Assembly (NCBI GenBank): GCA_001599915.1
Contig: BCIG01000011.1
Coordinates: 496,001-560,000, forward strand
From: Symbiotaphrina buchneri
Taxonomy: Eukaryota > Ascomycota > Symbiotaphrinales > Symbiotaphrinaceae
Reading direction: 5' to 3'
Length of the DNA stretch: 64,000 nt
The position numbers were made by a program, and so were the translations under genes. Below, piece after piece: positions 11,168 through 22,109 of this stretch. The notes under the pieces were generated by a model. That model ran no database searches. It saw nothing but the letters and a program-made list of their open reading frames with translations, and was not told the origin of the DNA. Each line of letters opens with the position of its first letter. Within the stretch, counting starts at the first letter, position 1.

Positions 11168-12420
11168 TTACGCCAAACCCTTCAACACCGCAGCTTCGGC
11201 ATTTAATATAGATGACCCCGCAGCACCAATGACCGCTGTTTAATCGTTAGCAAGGTTGGCTCAGCCAGCAGCATAATTGTGCAACTCACTGTTGTGGCTC
11301 AATGCAACAAATTTGATGTCAAAGATACCGCTGTCATCCTTCCTGACCCGCCCGACACTGACAGTGTAACCCCCTTGAAGATCCCTATCCAGACGCGGTT
11401 GCGGCCGGTCATCTTCTTCCATGACCACAATCGCGTTTTCAGGCGCTGATGGACATCCCAGCTTCTGTGCTTCTGATATGTATTCTCGCATAGCCTGCTT
11501 AACGCTTTCTGCATCCGGAGGTGGGCGCTTCGCGAAGTGCAGTGAGACGCAAGCCATATGCCCATCCAACACAGCTACCCTATTGCAAGCTGCCGAGATG
11601 AGCAGGCTCTTCTGATATTCCACAGTAGTGGCATCTGCCGTGACCGAACCCAAGATCTTCTGCGCCTCGGTCTCTACCTTGTCCTCTTCCCCTGATATGT
11701 ATGGCACAACGTTGTCGAGAATATCCATACTGCTGACCCCCGGGTAGCCTGCTCCGCTGACAGCCTGCATCGTCACCACGCTGACCTGATCAACAGGGCC
11801 GAATTTTTGCTGCAAAGCCGCCAGCGGTATAACCAAACCAATAACCGAGCAATTGGAGTTGCACACTAAGAAACCCTTATCCACCCCGTTTAATTGACGT
11901 TGGTGTGGTATGATGTCGAAGTGGGAAAGATTGATCGTTGGCACCACCAAGGGTACATTAGCATGTCGTCGATAGTTCTTCGCATTTGAGAATACAGGCA
12001 GATTAGCCTTTAAGAATGCCATCTCTGCTTCACTTAGCAACCATTCCCCCCGAACAAGTAGGAAGACTCCCTTACCAACATCGCCAGCAACATCACTGTC
12101 CAAGCCGGAGAAGACGAGATCGCAGTCTGCGAACTCTTCCGGCTTGCACTCCTTTACCACCAGCTCGCCCACATCTCCTGACATGGGCGTGGACTGCTTC
12201 CACCTGACCGCATCCTTATATTTCTTGCCGGCTGATCGGGCAGAGGCGCCAACTGCATGTAGGACGAAGGCCGGGTGCAGGGCCAGAAGCAGGACGAAGC
12301 GCTGGCCGACAGAGCCGGTGGCCCCCAGGACGGCTATGATGGAGATGTTAAGACTATTTCACTCCACTTGAAAGGGCATATCCACTTACCGCATTTCTTC
12401 TTTGGAAATTGAGGTGCCAT
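11168..12420 (-). CDS. HOM2: Aspartate-semialdehyde dehydrogenase
   Basis: Converts aspartyl-4-phosphate to aspartate semialdehyde with NADPH, the branch step to threonine, methionine and isoleucine. Four exons (12420-12390, 12333-12076, 12024-11290, 11235-11168) join to 363 residues. The Rossmann start reads [15 protein letters not shown], the active-site region is [17 protein letters not shown] with the catalytic Cys, and [20 protein letters not shown] and [16 protein letters not shown] follow. The end is [21 protein letters not shown]. The third intron (12025-12075) is 51 nt with no stop, so retention would insert 17 residues in frame. The last intron is needed to reach the conserved C terminus. 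Very secure. Confidence 0.95.
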
Positions 12421-12901
12421 TGCTGCTCCGTTTGCTGTTCCGAGACAGAAAGGGTGGACCTTGAGTGCTTCAAGAGCTGGTCCAATGGTTATTACTCATT
12501 AATTAAGGTATTTTCACGACAGGGACTGTGTCACTAGTGCTGTGGCGCGCCCCCGCCGCAAGATGGGTTCTAGGTAGCGCCGGAAAAGTCCCTCGCTAGG
12601 AAGGCCCCCGCCGATGATCGGCTCTTCAGCCTTGCGCAATTCCAGATGATCCTCAGCCTTTTGGTTCCTCTCGACGCATGGGCGGGGTGAGCACTTGACA
12701 TATCTCAACCACAGTTCCACCCAAACTACTTTGCGACTTATACAGAGATTTTGGACCGTGTGAAGATTGGCTGAAGAGGGACACGAGTGATAATTGGTGG
12801 GATTTCATTTCGTCTGAGACATCGGCCACTGTCGTTCTACGGTATAGACCTACCTTACTTCTACCCCTTGAGCCCCAGAATGTGCTGAAATGCGGTACAA
12901 T
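12421..12901. other. Intergenic region
   Basis: This 480-bp stretch lies between the D-lactate dehydrogenase stop and the ASADH start, both on the minus strand. It should contain the ASADH promoter. No gene is visible. Confidence 0.5.
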
Positions 12902-15298
12902 CTATTCTGGGATGTCTATTATCTTCCCAGGATTCAATAGCCAGTGGGGATCAACGGCAGCCTTGATGCTCTTCATGAAAGCAATCGTTTCAGCGCCCAG
13001 CTCTTTAACAAGATACTTCTTCTTGCCTAGCCCAACTCCATGCTCTCCCTGTGCCGATCATTCGTAAATCATTCCACCGAAAGCTGACAGTAGCAAGAGG
13101 AGCACATACCGTACATGTGCCATCCATTTCTAAGGCCCGATCGACCATCTTACTGACGCATGCTTCTACCGCTTCGCGCTCAGCTGGATTATTCCTGTCA
13201 TACATGATCGATTCATGGAAGTTTCCATCGCCAACGTGACCCAAGATGCTAGCAAAAAGTCCCAAGTCATCCATTTCTTTCTTGGAGATTTCTAGGCCGG
13301 TTGTCAGTCACAATCCTGCAGGACGGCTTCCCCAAGACCGACCGATTATATCTGCGAGCCGCGAGATAGGCACGGCAACGTCTGTGGACCACACCTCGGA
13401 GCCTTTCGTCCGAAGTGCAAGCATGCTCCACAACGATTGCTTGCGAGCTGACCACAGCTTGTGGGCCTCCCTTTCGTCCTTGGCAAATTCAAAGCCTTGG
13501 GCGCTGTTGTTGTTGGAAATTGCCTTCACGGTGCCTATGTTCTCTCGTACCTACAACAGGTGAGCCAGATCTCGTACACGCTCAAGAGTCCGGTGACAAC
13601 TTACCCCTGCTTTCGTACCGGAGAACCTACAAACTCAAGATCAGTATATTTGGCCCCTCGGCAGTTTCCCGGGTTCTTTAACAGCGGTGTGATATTCGTT
13701 GAAGACATCAGAATGCTTACTTGAAGAATATCGACGGAACCTCTTTCCAAGTGCGCCCAGTACCGCCGGCCTTATTAATGACGGCCATCTGCACTTCATC
13801 CATTATCTCGACACAAGCTATCGGTACACCTGCACGTATAACCTGGGAGGCCGCACGTGCGGCATCCCTAATAGTAGGGAATGTAACGACGCCGACGCTG
13901 GTTTCCTGAGGGATCACAGCTAGCTTCAGGGTGATCTCTGTGACTATGCCGAGAGTGCCTTCTGAACCAACAAAAAGACCTGTAAGATTATACCCTGCGG
14001 AGGATTTCCTAGAGGACTTTTTAGGGCTGTGGGTAGGCATGTTATGACTTTACCGCTTACCTCGGACGCCGCTTTGTCTTGATGATGGTCTACTAGACTC
14101 AGAAACCGCCCAATTGCTTTAGCTCACATGACTTACACCATCAGCCAGAACCACTGTCAGGTTGATAACCCATTCCTTGTATCATCAGTGACCAGTAAAC
14201 ACACCAGAAAAGGAGCATGCCCATGCTTACCTTCATGGTCCCGTAGCGTACAGCGTTGGTCCCACTGAACCCGGTCAGCCTCTCTATAACCCCTGGCCGT
14301 ATATACTGCTTTGCAACATGGATCCGTACCTGCAACTGGTACCAACCATTCCTCCTATATGGGCCTGCTCATATTAGATATGCTAGGCCAAATGAGGAGT
14401 TAGTTGACATACCGTTGGGCCCGGATCTACGGGTAACCACAATCCGGAGTCTTTGATACGCTCGTTCAGGTCCATCCACGGCACAGAAGGTTGGACAACA
14501 ATATCCATACTGAAAATTCATCAGCACGGCTCAACCTCGATGCAGGGGGCCAATTGACAAGTATGGCCTCTCAAAATTGTGACTTACTCCTCGGGGTGAA
14601 AGGCAACGATTTGGTCCATGAATGCAAAGTCGATTGACACGCCTCCATAAGGATGGCTGAAGTTCCCCTCGAGACTGGTGCCGCCGGAGTAAGGAACTGC
14701 GGAGGCCCTGAGCATTCAGGACATTCTAGGGCGGATTCCATCAAGCCTACCCATAGGTACACGGTATTTGTTGCAGATCTTCGCTATCTTGGATACGTCT
14801 TGAGTATTCCTGGGATAGACGACTGCAACGGGAAGCTCGTTGATGTTAATGCTCGACCATTCCGAGAAGCCATGAGCATGTAAGATCTCATCATCGGTGG
14901 ACACGCCTTCCTCTCCGAGTATGCCGCGGAACTCCTCGATAGCCTAGTTCCATGTTCATCAACCGGTCTGTATGCTCCGACAGTTGGAACCTTACCTTGA
15001 GCATCTCCGTCTTAGCGGCATATTTTGGGGGAGCAAGCTTGTTGCCCGGGTTTGATGCGTGGGAGGTAGCATCGCTAACACCATACAGGTAGGTCAGGGA
15101 AGCCGTGAAGCCAGCAAGGAGCAGTGAGCGGGTGGTGTTCCAGAAGGGCTTCGATGGGCGCGCTCCACCGACAGGAGCAGTCGAATTGCATCTTGCGAAG
15201 GTCAGGCACGTGCTACGAGACGGCCTTGCAGCAGCTCTTCGCGACGATGCCAACAAGGACCGGGAGATGGTCCTCCAATAAGCTGCATTCTGCGCCAT
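12902..15298 (-). CDS. DLD1: D-lactate dehydrogenase (cytochrome), mitochondrial
   Basis: An FAD flavoprotein that oxidises D-lactate to pyruvate and passes electrons to cytochrome c at the inner mitochondrial membrane. I resolve 13 exons separated by 12 short introns, giving roughly 570 residues. The N terminus is a basic, Ser/Arg-rich presequence (MAQNAAYWRTISRSLLASSR) followed by one hydrophobic segment (SLLLAGFTASLTYLYGV). The FAD-binding PCMH domain carries ELPVAVVYPRNTQDVSKIA, PYSGGTSLEGNFS and VGTSCSGTNAVRYGTMK, then KSSAGYNLTGLFVGSEGTLG. The FAD-oxidase C domain has ILGHVGDGNFHESI and ends GEHGVGLGKKKYLVKELG..LLNPGKIIDIPE. An in-frame Met six codons upstream (15316) is possible. All splice joins restore conserved motifs. 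Confidence 0.93.
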
Positions 15299-16278
15299 GG
15301 TGTTTTGAGCGCCCACTTTGTCCTATCTCAGCACCTCTTCTCCCTGATCAATGTCGGCAGCACCATTCGACGCCGACAGTGTATCCGAGGTGGATTCAGT
15401 GCAGTCCTCTCTGGCAGTATCGCGTGCGAGAATCATAATCGGACGTCTTTCGCCCGGGGCACAAAACCCCCACGCCAGCGATGCTCGATTGAAGCGTACC
15501 TGACCTTGGCAATTTCGGGCCGCCCAGCCAATCAGCGCCCCTGACTGACCAGGACTCCAATGACCTGAACAATGGGTTCCGCCCCCGTCTTCTGTGCTAT
15601 TCCGAGGGTAAGTTTCACAGTACAGCACCTCATACCTTAGCACCTAATTACCATGTACGAAGTACCATACTGCCTTGCTTCGCATCGGAAGTGAGCTGAT
15701 AAGATAAGGTAAGATACCTTAGAACAGATGAGATGAAGGTTTGGCACGTGCGTTCGTCGGAAGAAGGTCGGTATTCAGAGCTCCGTGATTCCGACCGCAA
15801 CTCTAACCCCTCTGGGCTCTAGCGCATATCGTTCGGCCCTCGCTTGGCCAGGTGTGGAAGAGCATGCGAACGATGACGGGCGGATCTGACATCTACCTGG
15901 TACGATGCTCGTCGGATCTGACAGCGCCGGGGAATCTTAGGAGTCGCTACCTACATTGACATTGCTCTCCTCCTTACTCGGGGTTGATGCAGCCTTGCAG
16001 TGAGCACAAATCTGCCCACCATGCACGCCTCCGCCATGCCTTCGTTCCCGTTACCTAAAGGAGCATCCCTGTACACACACTCTTGTGTGGCCGGCCATGC
16101 CGAGCGTTCTGTGTTGGATGATATAAGATGAACCGACTCATCTTCAGTCCGCTACATCTTGACAGGAATTTCTCTTCAATCAATGCCCGAAGACTTACCA
16201 ACAAGCTATTCGATCCGCTAGCCACTCCCACAAGGAAAGGGTTCCCTCCAAACACTCCCAACTCTTCAACATCAGATC
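15299..16278. other. Divergent intergenic region
   Basis: About 980 bp lie between DLD1 (minus) and the MFS gene (plus), so both promoters lie here. Around 15690-15730 there is a run of AAGGTA/TACCTTA words. No gene is visible. Confidence 0.5.
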
Positions 16279-18146
16279 ATGACCGAAAAGCCCAAAAGCG
16301 GTAGGGGCGCGGACAAGGACCATCCAGGTTCTAATTCCGCGTCTCCATCTGAGGCCTCCATGGAACCGCCAATAAGACCAAATCAGCCTCAACGCAGTGC
16401 ATCTGAGCCAGGGCCTAAAGCCACCTCTGAGCTTAACCTGGATGTCATGGGCTCTCAATCCACAATCGCAGTCAATTTGCCCGGGGAGCTCCTTGCGAAA
16501 GTTGAAGCGCACGTCGAAGAAACCTCTTCTGGGTCTGGAAGTGATATTGCAAATCTGCGGGATGTGGAAGCTGGACATACTCCTCCGCCGGAGAAACCGA
16601 AGAAGCCCAAGGATCTAAACCTAGTATGATTCTCCGACGCCATGGTGTCGCCCTTGGCGCCATTATACGCCGTAATAGCCATGCTAACTTGGATTATCTT
16701 AGGTAACGTGGGCGGGTCCGGACGATCCTGACAACCCCAAGAACTGGAGCCTGAGGCGCAAGTGGGCGGCTACCACTATCGTCTCCTGCTTCACGTTCAT
16801 CACGCCAGTCACTTCGACCATGATTGCTCCCGCTCTCCCAATCATAGCAAAGGACTTCGGGATCGTCAGCCAGGTTGAAAGCCAGCTGACCCTGTCAATA
16901 TTCGTGCTTGCTTTTGCAATTGGCCCGTTGCTCTTGGGCCCGCTTTCCGAAGTTTATGGACGAGTAATAATATTGCAATTGGCTAATCTCTTCTACCTTG
17001 TCTTCAACATCGGCTGTGGATTCTCCAACACGAAGGGGCAGATGATCGCTTGCCGTTTCTTTGCCGGATTAGGAGGCAGCGCACCGCTTGCTGTAAGGCC
17101 GCGCCTTTGCCTTGTATTCAGAGCAAGTCACACTAATGTTAATCCAGATCGCTGGCGGTGTCTTGAGCGATATCTGGAAGTCTGACGAGAGAGGCAGAGC
17201 AGTCTCTATCTATAGCTTGGCGCCCCTTCTTGGGCCGGCTGTAGGCCCGATTGCCGGTGGGTTCATCACGGAGCATACGACTTGGCGCTGGGTGTTCTAT
17301 TCCACCAGTATTGCCGATGCCTGCATCCAGTGCTTCGGTCTTCGTTTTCTTATGGAGACATATCCTGCAAAGCTGTTGCAGACACGGGCTGCCCAGCTGC
17401 GCAAGGAGACCGGCAATGGTGCTCTGTACACGGAGTACGACGAGTCCAAAACCCCTAGTAAGGTGTTGAGGGTAGCCCTTGTCCGGCCGTTCCGCCTGTT
17501 GGGGACCCAGCCTATCGTCCAGATACTCTCCCTGTACACTGCATATCTTTACGGTCTCATGTATCTCGTCCTCACTACTTTCGCCAGTCTTTGGGAGAGA
17601 CGCTACCACGAAAAGGTCAGCATCGGAGGGCTTAACTACCTCTCGCTAGGGATCGGTTTCGCGCTGGGCGCCCAGCTCGTTGCTCCACTCAATGATAAAA
17701 TATACAAAGGCTTCAGGGCCCGCAACAAGGGCGTGGGGATGCCAGAGTTCCGGATACCGATGATGGCTTGTACGGCGGTGCTCACACCCGTTGGCTTGTT
17801 CTGGTACGGTTGGTCGGCACAAGCTGGTGTCCATTGGATCATGCCTGACATTGGTGCTGCGATACTTTGTGCGGGCGTGGTGATCGGCATTCAGTGCATA
17901 CAAACGTACATTGTTGATTCATATCAACGGTACGCCGCATCTGCAGTGAGCGCAGCGGTGGTCCTCCGGTCACTCTGTGGGTTCGGGTTTCCATTGTTCG
18001 CACCGTACATGTACGAAGGGTTGGGTTTTGGCTGGGGAAACAGCCTTCTCGCGTTCCTCTCGATTGGAGTCGGTATCCCAGCACCATTCTTGCTCTGGAA
18101 ATACGGCGCGGCGCTGAGGAAGAAGAGTACTTTTGCAGCTGGTTGA
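16279..18146 (+). CDS. MFS transporter, DHA1 drug:H+ antiporter-like
   Basis: Plasma-membrane major facilitator of the 12-spanner polyamine/multidrug group (FLU1/TPO-like). Three exons (16279-16623, 16703-17092, 17148-18146) give 577 residues. About 115 hydrophilic N-terminal residues precede the family entry motif VTWAGPDDPDNPKNWSLRRK. TM1 starts at WAATTIVSCFTFITPV; loop 2-3 carries GPLSEVYGRV (motif A), and the TM5 motif C region reads LAPLLGPAVGPIAGGFI. The central loop includes LRVALVRPFRLLGTQPIVQ, and the late signature YIVDSYQRYAASAVSA is typical of DHA1 pumps. The C-terminal tail is short and basic. The substrate cannot be told. The Met at 16279 is the first in frame. Confidence 0.9.
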
Positions 18147-18852
18147 TGCCATCGCAAGGGCAGAGACTGGTGGCATGCTCAATTTTGCGGTCTACGCAAA
18201 GATCTGGACTTCTAGTGTGGGGTGTATTTTGACATATAGATTTCAGAGTTGGTGGCGTTAGAGCCACGTATATACCAATGAACCCCTTGCATACTCGGTG
18301 TGAGCTGAGTTGTTTGTTTGAAGATACAAATCTCGTTACATACCTCGTAGAAGAGATGTTGAACGGCCTCGACATTCCTGCTACAGTCGATAGTTCCGAC
18401 AGTACCTTATGTGATATGCTTATTGATGATTGTCCCCCAGTCCGGTATTGGGTTAGCGGATGATGTCGGTGGCCGTTGGTTGGCTGGCTGCACCCCACAA
18501 GCCATGCAGATCTGTGCGGAGATGCCGGTCGATCACCAGATGCATTCATTCCCACTTCTGCCGCGTCTGCCGTCTGCCGTCTGACAACTTCTTACCTCGC
18601 CAGCCCACGGAGCGAACCCGGAGTCAGAAGACTAATACCACATCACTCATGGCTCACGGCTCCGGCCCTTAAGGCCTTTTGTTTTTCGCTCATTTACCAG
18701 CAAACCCTTCGACATCCTTCATCATCTTCGTCGTGCCTGGCCATAGGGCCTGACAACACATTCGCTGTAGAGGCCGCCGTTCTCGCTGGCCTTCGTCCAA
18801 TGCATGCCACCACCTCTGTTTCTTTGCTGTGCTCGCTCGATCGCCCCAGAAC
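18147..18852. other. Intergenic region
   Basis: This 700-bp gap lies between the MFS stop and the first Met of the TOK1 gene. It includes a pyrimidine-rich stretch before 18853. No gene is recognised. Confidence 0.5.
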
Positions 18853-21172
18853 ATGAACGACCCGGGTCTGGATGCGCCCATTAGCGATGGAGCGAATCAA
18901 GTGGAGAGTGAGGGCGAGGAGGAAGAGGAGCATGATTTTCTCGACCCAAGTTATGCCTGACCATCACCCTCCCCACCTGTAAACAAGTCTGACGTGGTCG
19001 GTGTACAGTCGATGGTGGTTCGCTTCCACCGCTTTCCCCCTCATAGCCGGTACTTTTGGGCCCATGGCAAGTGCCTTCAGTATATGCGCCCTTGTCCAGA
19101 ACTGGAGGACAGAGATCCCGCCTGGTGGCACCGAGGAGCATGGGAAGGATATCCATGATCCGACCTGGTAAGGATAACAGCGCTGCTCCTAGTCCCCCCT
19201 GTTGCTGAGGACATATCAGGCTCATTGGGATCAACGCCGTACAACTCGCCCTCGCCCTCATAGCCAATCTTGCGCTCCTCCTCAACATGGCTCGCCGAAT
19301 CCCTTTCTCAATAGCACAGCCTATCACGATCCTCGGCTGGTACATATCCTCTTTCCTCTTGATCGGCCTGGTGTCAGCTGCTTCGACGCGTCTTCGGTTG
19401 CCTTCTCCTCCCGAACATGCTCTCACACAAGCATTTTATTACGCAATCATGGCTGCGGGCTTGTACTTTATAGTATCTTCTCTGATGGTGGTCACTTTCT
19501 GGGGAGCTTTGAAGGGCCACTACAGTCGGGAGTTCAAATTAACAACCTCTCAAAGGACGCTGATGTTGCAGACAATTGCCTTCCTTGTATATATGCTTGC
19601 TGGAGCCGCTGTGTATTCACATATTGAAGGCTGGGTATATTTGGATGCCGTATACTGGTCGGATTTCACCTTGTTGACCATAGGCATTGGCGACTACGCT
19701 CCCATGACTCACTTGGGCCGAAGTCTGCTCTTCCCCTACTCGATCGGGGGTATCGTAATACTGGGTCTTGTCATCGGGTCCATTCGTGCTCTCATTCTGG
19801 AGCGAGGGAAGAACAAACTAGATGCAAGAATGTTGGAAAAGAAGAGGGTCAGAGCCTTAGCAAAGACGGCAAAGACTAGACGATTCAGTCTGGAGCCGTT
19901 GAAGGAGCAAGAAATGCAAAACGGGGAGGAGGAAATGGACCGGAGACGCAAAGAGTTCAAACTTATGCGCAAATTACAGGACAAGACGCACGAATCCCGC
20001 AGATGGATGGCCCTGGGAGTGTCCACTACCTTGTGGTTTGGTTTATGGTTCATAGGAGCGTTAGTCTTCTGGAAATCGGAACGGAACCAGGATTGGACAT
20101 ATTTCGAAGCATTGTACTTTTCGGTAAGCAGATGAATCAATACCACTAAGCATTCACTGATAGACTACAGTACGTCAGTCTGCTCACTATAGGATATGGC
20201 GACTTCTATCCGATGAGCAATTCCGGCAAACCATTCTTCGTCTTCTGGACACTGCTTGCGGTGCCGACAATGACTGTCCTGATCAGTAACATGGGTGATA
20301 CTGTAGTAAAGATGATCAAGGACGTCACTCTATGGGTGGGCGAGTGGACTTTACTCCCGGAAGATGGGTTCAGACATACGCTAGGAAAAGGGTTGCAATC
20401 TATCGTTTCTCATGATCTGTTCGGCGGTGGGACCGAGCGCGCCACTGAGCCCACACCGGGGATCTCGGGTGAGAAGCGAATGAGGGAGAACGATCAAGAC
20501 AATGCCCCACAGCATCACCTGCAAGAGGATGCATCAGGTGCCATTGCAAGCGAGGCGGAAGAAGAAGAGTTGTCGGAGACAGAGGACGCCCGGAGACGCG
20601 GTGACGACGTTCAGGAGGACGTCCACTACTACCACTATCTGTTGATCAGGGAGATCCGGAAGGTCATGAAAGACCTCAATGTCATGCCACCGAAAAAGTA
20701 CACTTTTGATCAGTGGGCTTGGTTCCTCCGGCTGTGCGGCGAAGACGAGGCGAACCCCGACGGGCATCAGGCCCCCGCTGGTCGGACTCTCCACAAGCGT
20801 CAGTATGACAGCGAAGCCCGCAAGGATGAGACGACCATGATCGATGACGACGGGAACATGAAGCCATGGAGTTGGCTGGGTCATCGGTCACCGCTCATGG
20901 ATAACAAGACCGAGCCGGAATGGGTGCTCGAGAAGCTGACCATGACGCTCGAAAGGGAGATGAAGCGGCAGCGCGAGGCCAATGCGGAGCATATGAAGAG
21001 AGGGCGCAGCGAGGTGCCGGTGACGAGGCACAAGAGCGGCGCCAAGGAACGACACCAGCGGGTTGTCGACGGTGATGGCAAGGAGATCGGAGATGGGAAG
21101 ACGAAGGGAGACCAGGATGAGAATGACGAGGGCGAGGAGGAGGAGGAGCTGACTGGCCACAGGAGCGGCTGA
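18853..21172 (+). CDS. TOK1: TOK1-type outward-rectifier potassium channel
   Basis: A two-pore, eight-spanner K+ channel of the fungal plasma membrane. Exons: 18853-about 18950, 19009-19167, 19220-20123, 20171-21172; about 720 residues. Recognised parts are RWWFASTAFPLIAGTFGPMA near the N terminus, ARRIPFSIAQPITILGWYIS, pore 1 with filter TIGIGDYAP, and pore 2 with filter TIGYGDFYP, preceded by NQDWTYFEALYFS. The tail holds YHYLLIREIRKVMKDLNV and YTFDQWAWFLRLCGE, conserved in filamentous fungi, then an acidic and basic low-complexity end. Exon 1 (MNDPGLDAPISDGANQVESE..) is acidic as in homologues, but its junction to exon 2 is out of phase by one base at every GT donor I can find. That first join is therefore unresolved. 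Confidence 0.9.
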
Positions 21173-22109
21173 TAAGAAGGCGGTAATGCATAATCGGTGT
21201 CTGTCTGTGTTAGCATAGCATTTTCTAGGAGCTTGGTGATTCGTATATATATTGGTCGTTATATAGTTCGTACAGCTGTGGGCAGTTGGTTGCGGGAACC
21301 ACGACTAGCAAATGCTGACTGGGTGACCGAGCGACGGGCCTACTTTAATGCGGGCTGCGTATTGGCTAACCCCTGAATATATTCTTTCAAGAAAACTTAC
21401 CCCACCACAACGTCAAGATCTTAGACTATCGATGTATCTATCCATGACAGGGAGCACGTTTGTACGATGGTGATCCAGTAAAGGATGATGGGCTTGAAGA
21501 TCACGAAAAAGTTTCTAGATGAGAGGCACATCTATCATTTGTGTTGAGGATCGCTCAGATCTACCACTTGGCATATGCAAAAGTCGTATACGTTAATCAA
21601 CAGGCCTTCTGAATGTTCCATGCGCCACCTCAATTCAAGGGGAGCGGACACATGTCGAGAAGTAAGAAATAAAAGCGCGGCGAGCGCTGAGGAGCGAGCA
21701 GCGAGCAAGCCAGGCAGCGAGCGTTAAGGCCACCCAAACACACAAGAACCACCGATGGAGGCGTGCACGTGGTCGGATGGACGAGCTTCTTGTTTTTAAA
21801 AACTGCTCTCGATTGAGAACGCCGACGGCGCCCGCACTCTGCGTGGAGTCGCGAGCGAAAGAGCAGGCTAACTAAGGCGCCGCGGAATAATTGCGACGAA
21901 CACCCTGCCTGATACCACCCGTCTATCAACGGCTCTAATCCAGCAGTCCTGAACTCTGTACTGTGCTGCTGCATGATCCAACAAATAAGGTATCATTAAG
22001 GTAGATATGAAAAGTGTGACCCAAGAAGGAGATATACACCACGCCCGCTTGCGTTTTGTGACTGCCCATGAAAGGCTAAAAAAATTAAAGAACATCATAG
22101 AGAAAAACT
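21173..22109. other. Convergent intergenic region
   Basis: About 940 bp between the stop codons of TOK1 (plus) and the GPI protein (minus). Around 21660-21730 there are repeated GAGCGA/GCGAGC words. I see no gene. Confidence 0.5.
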
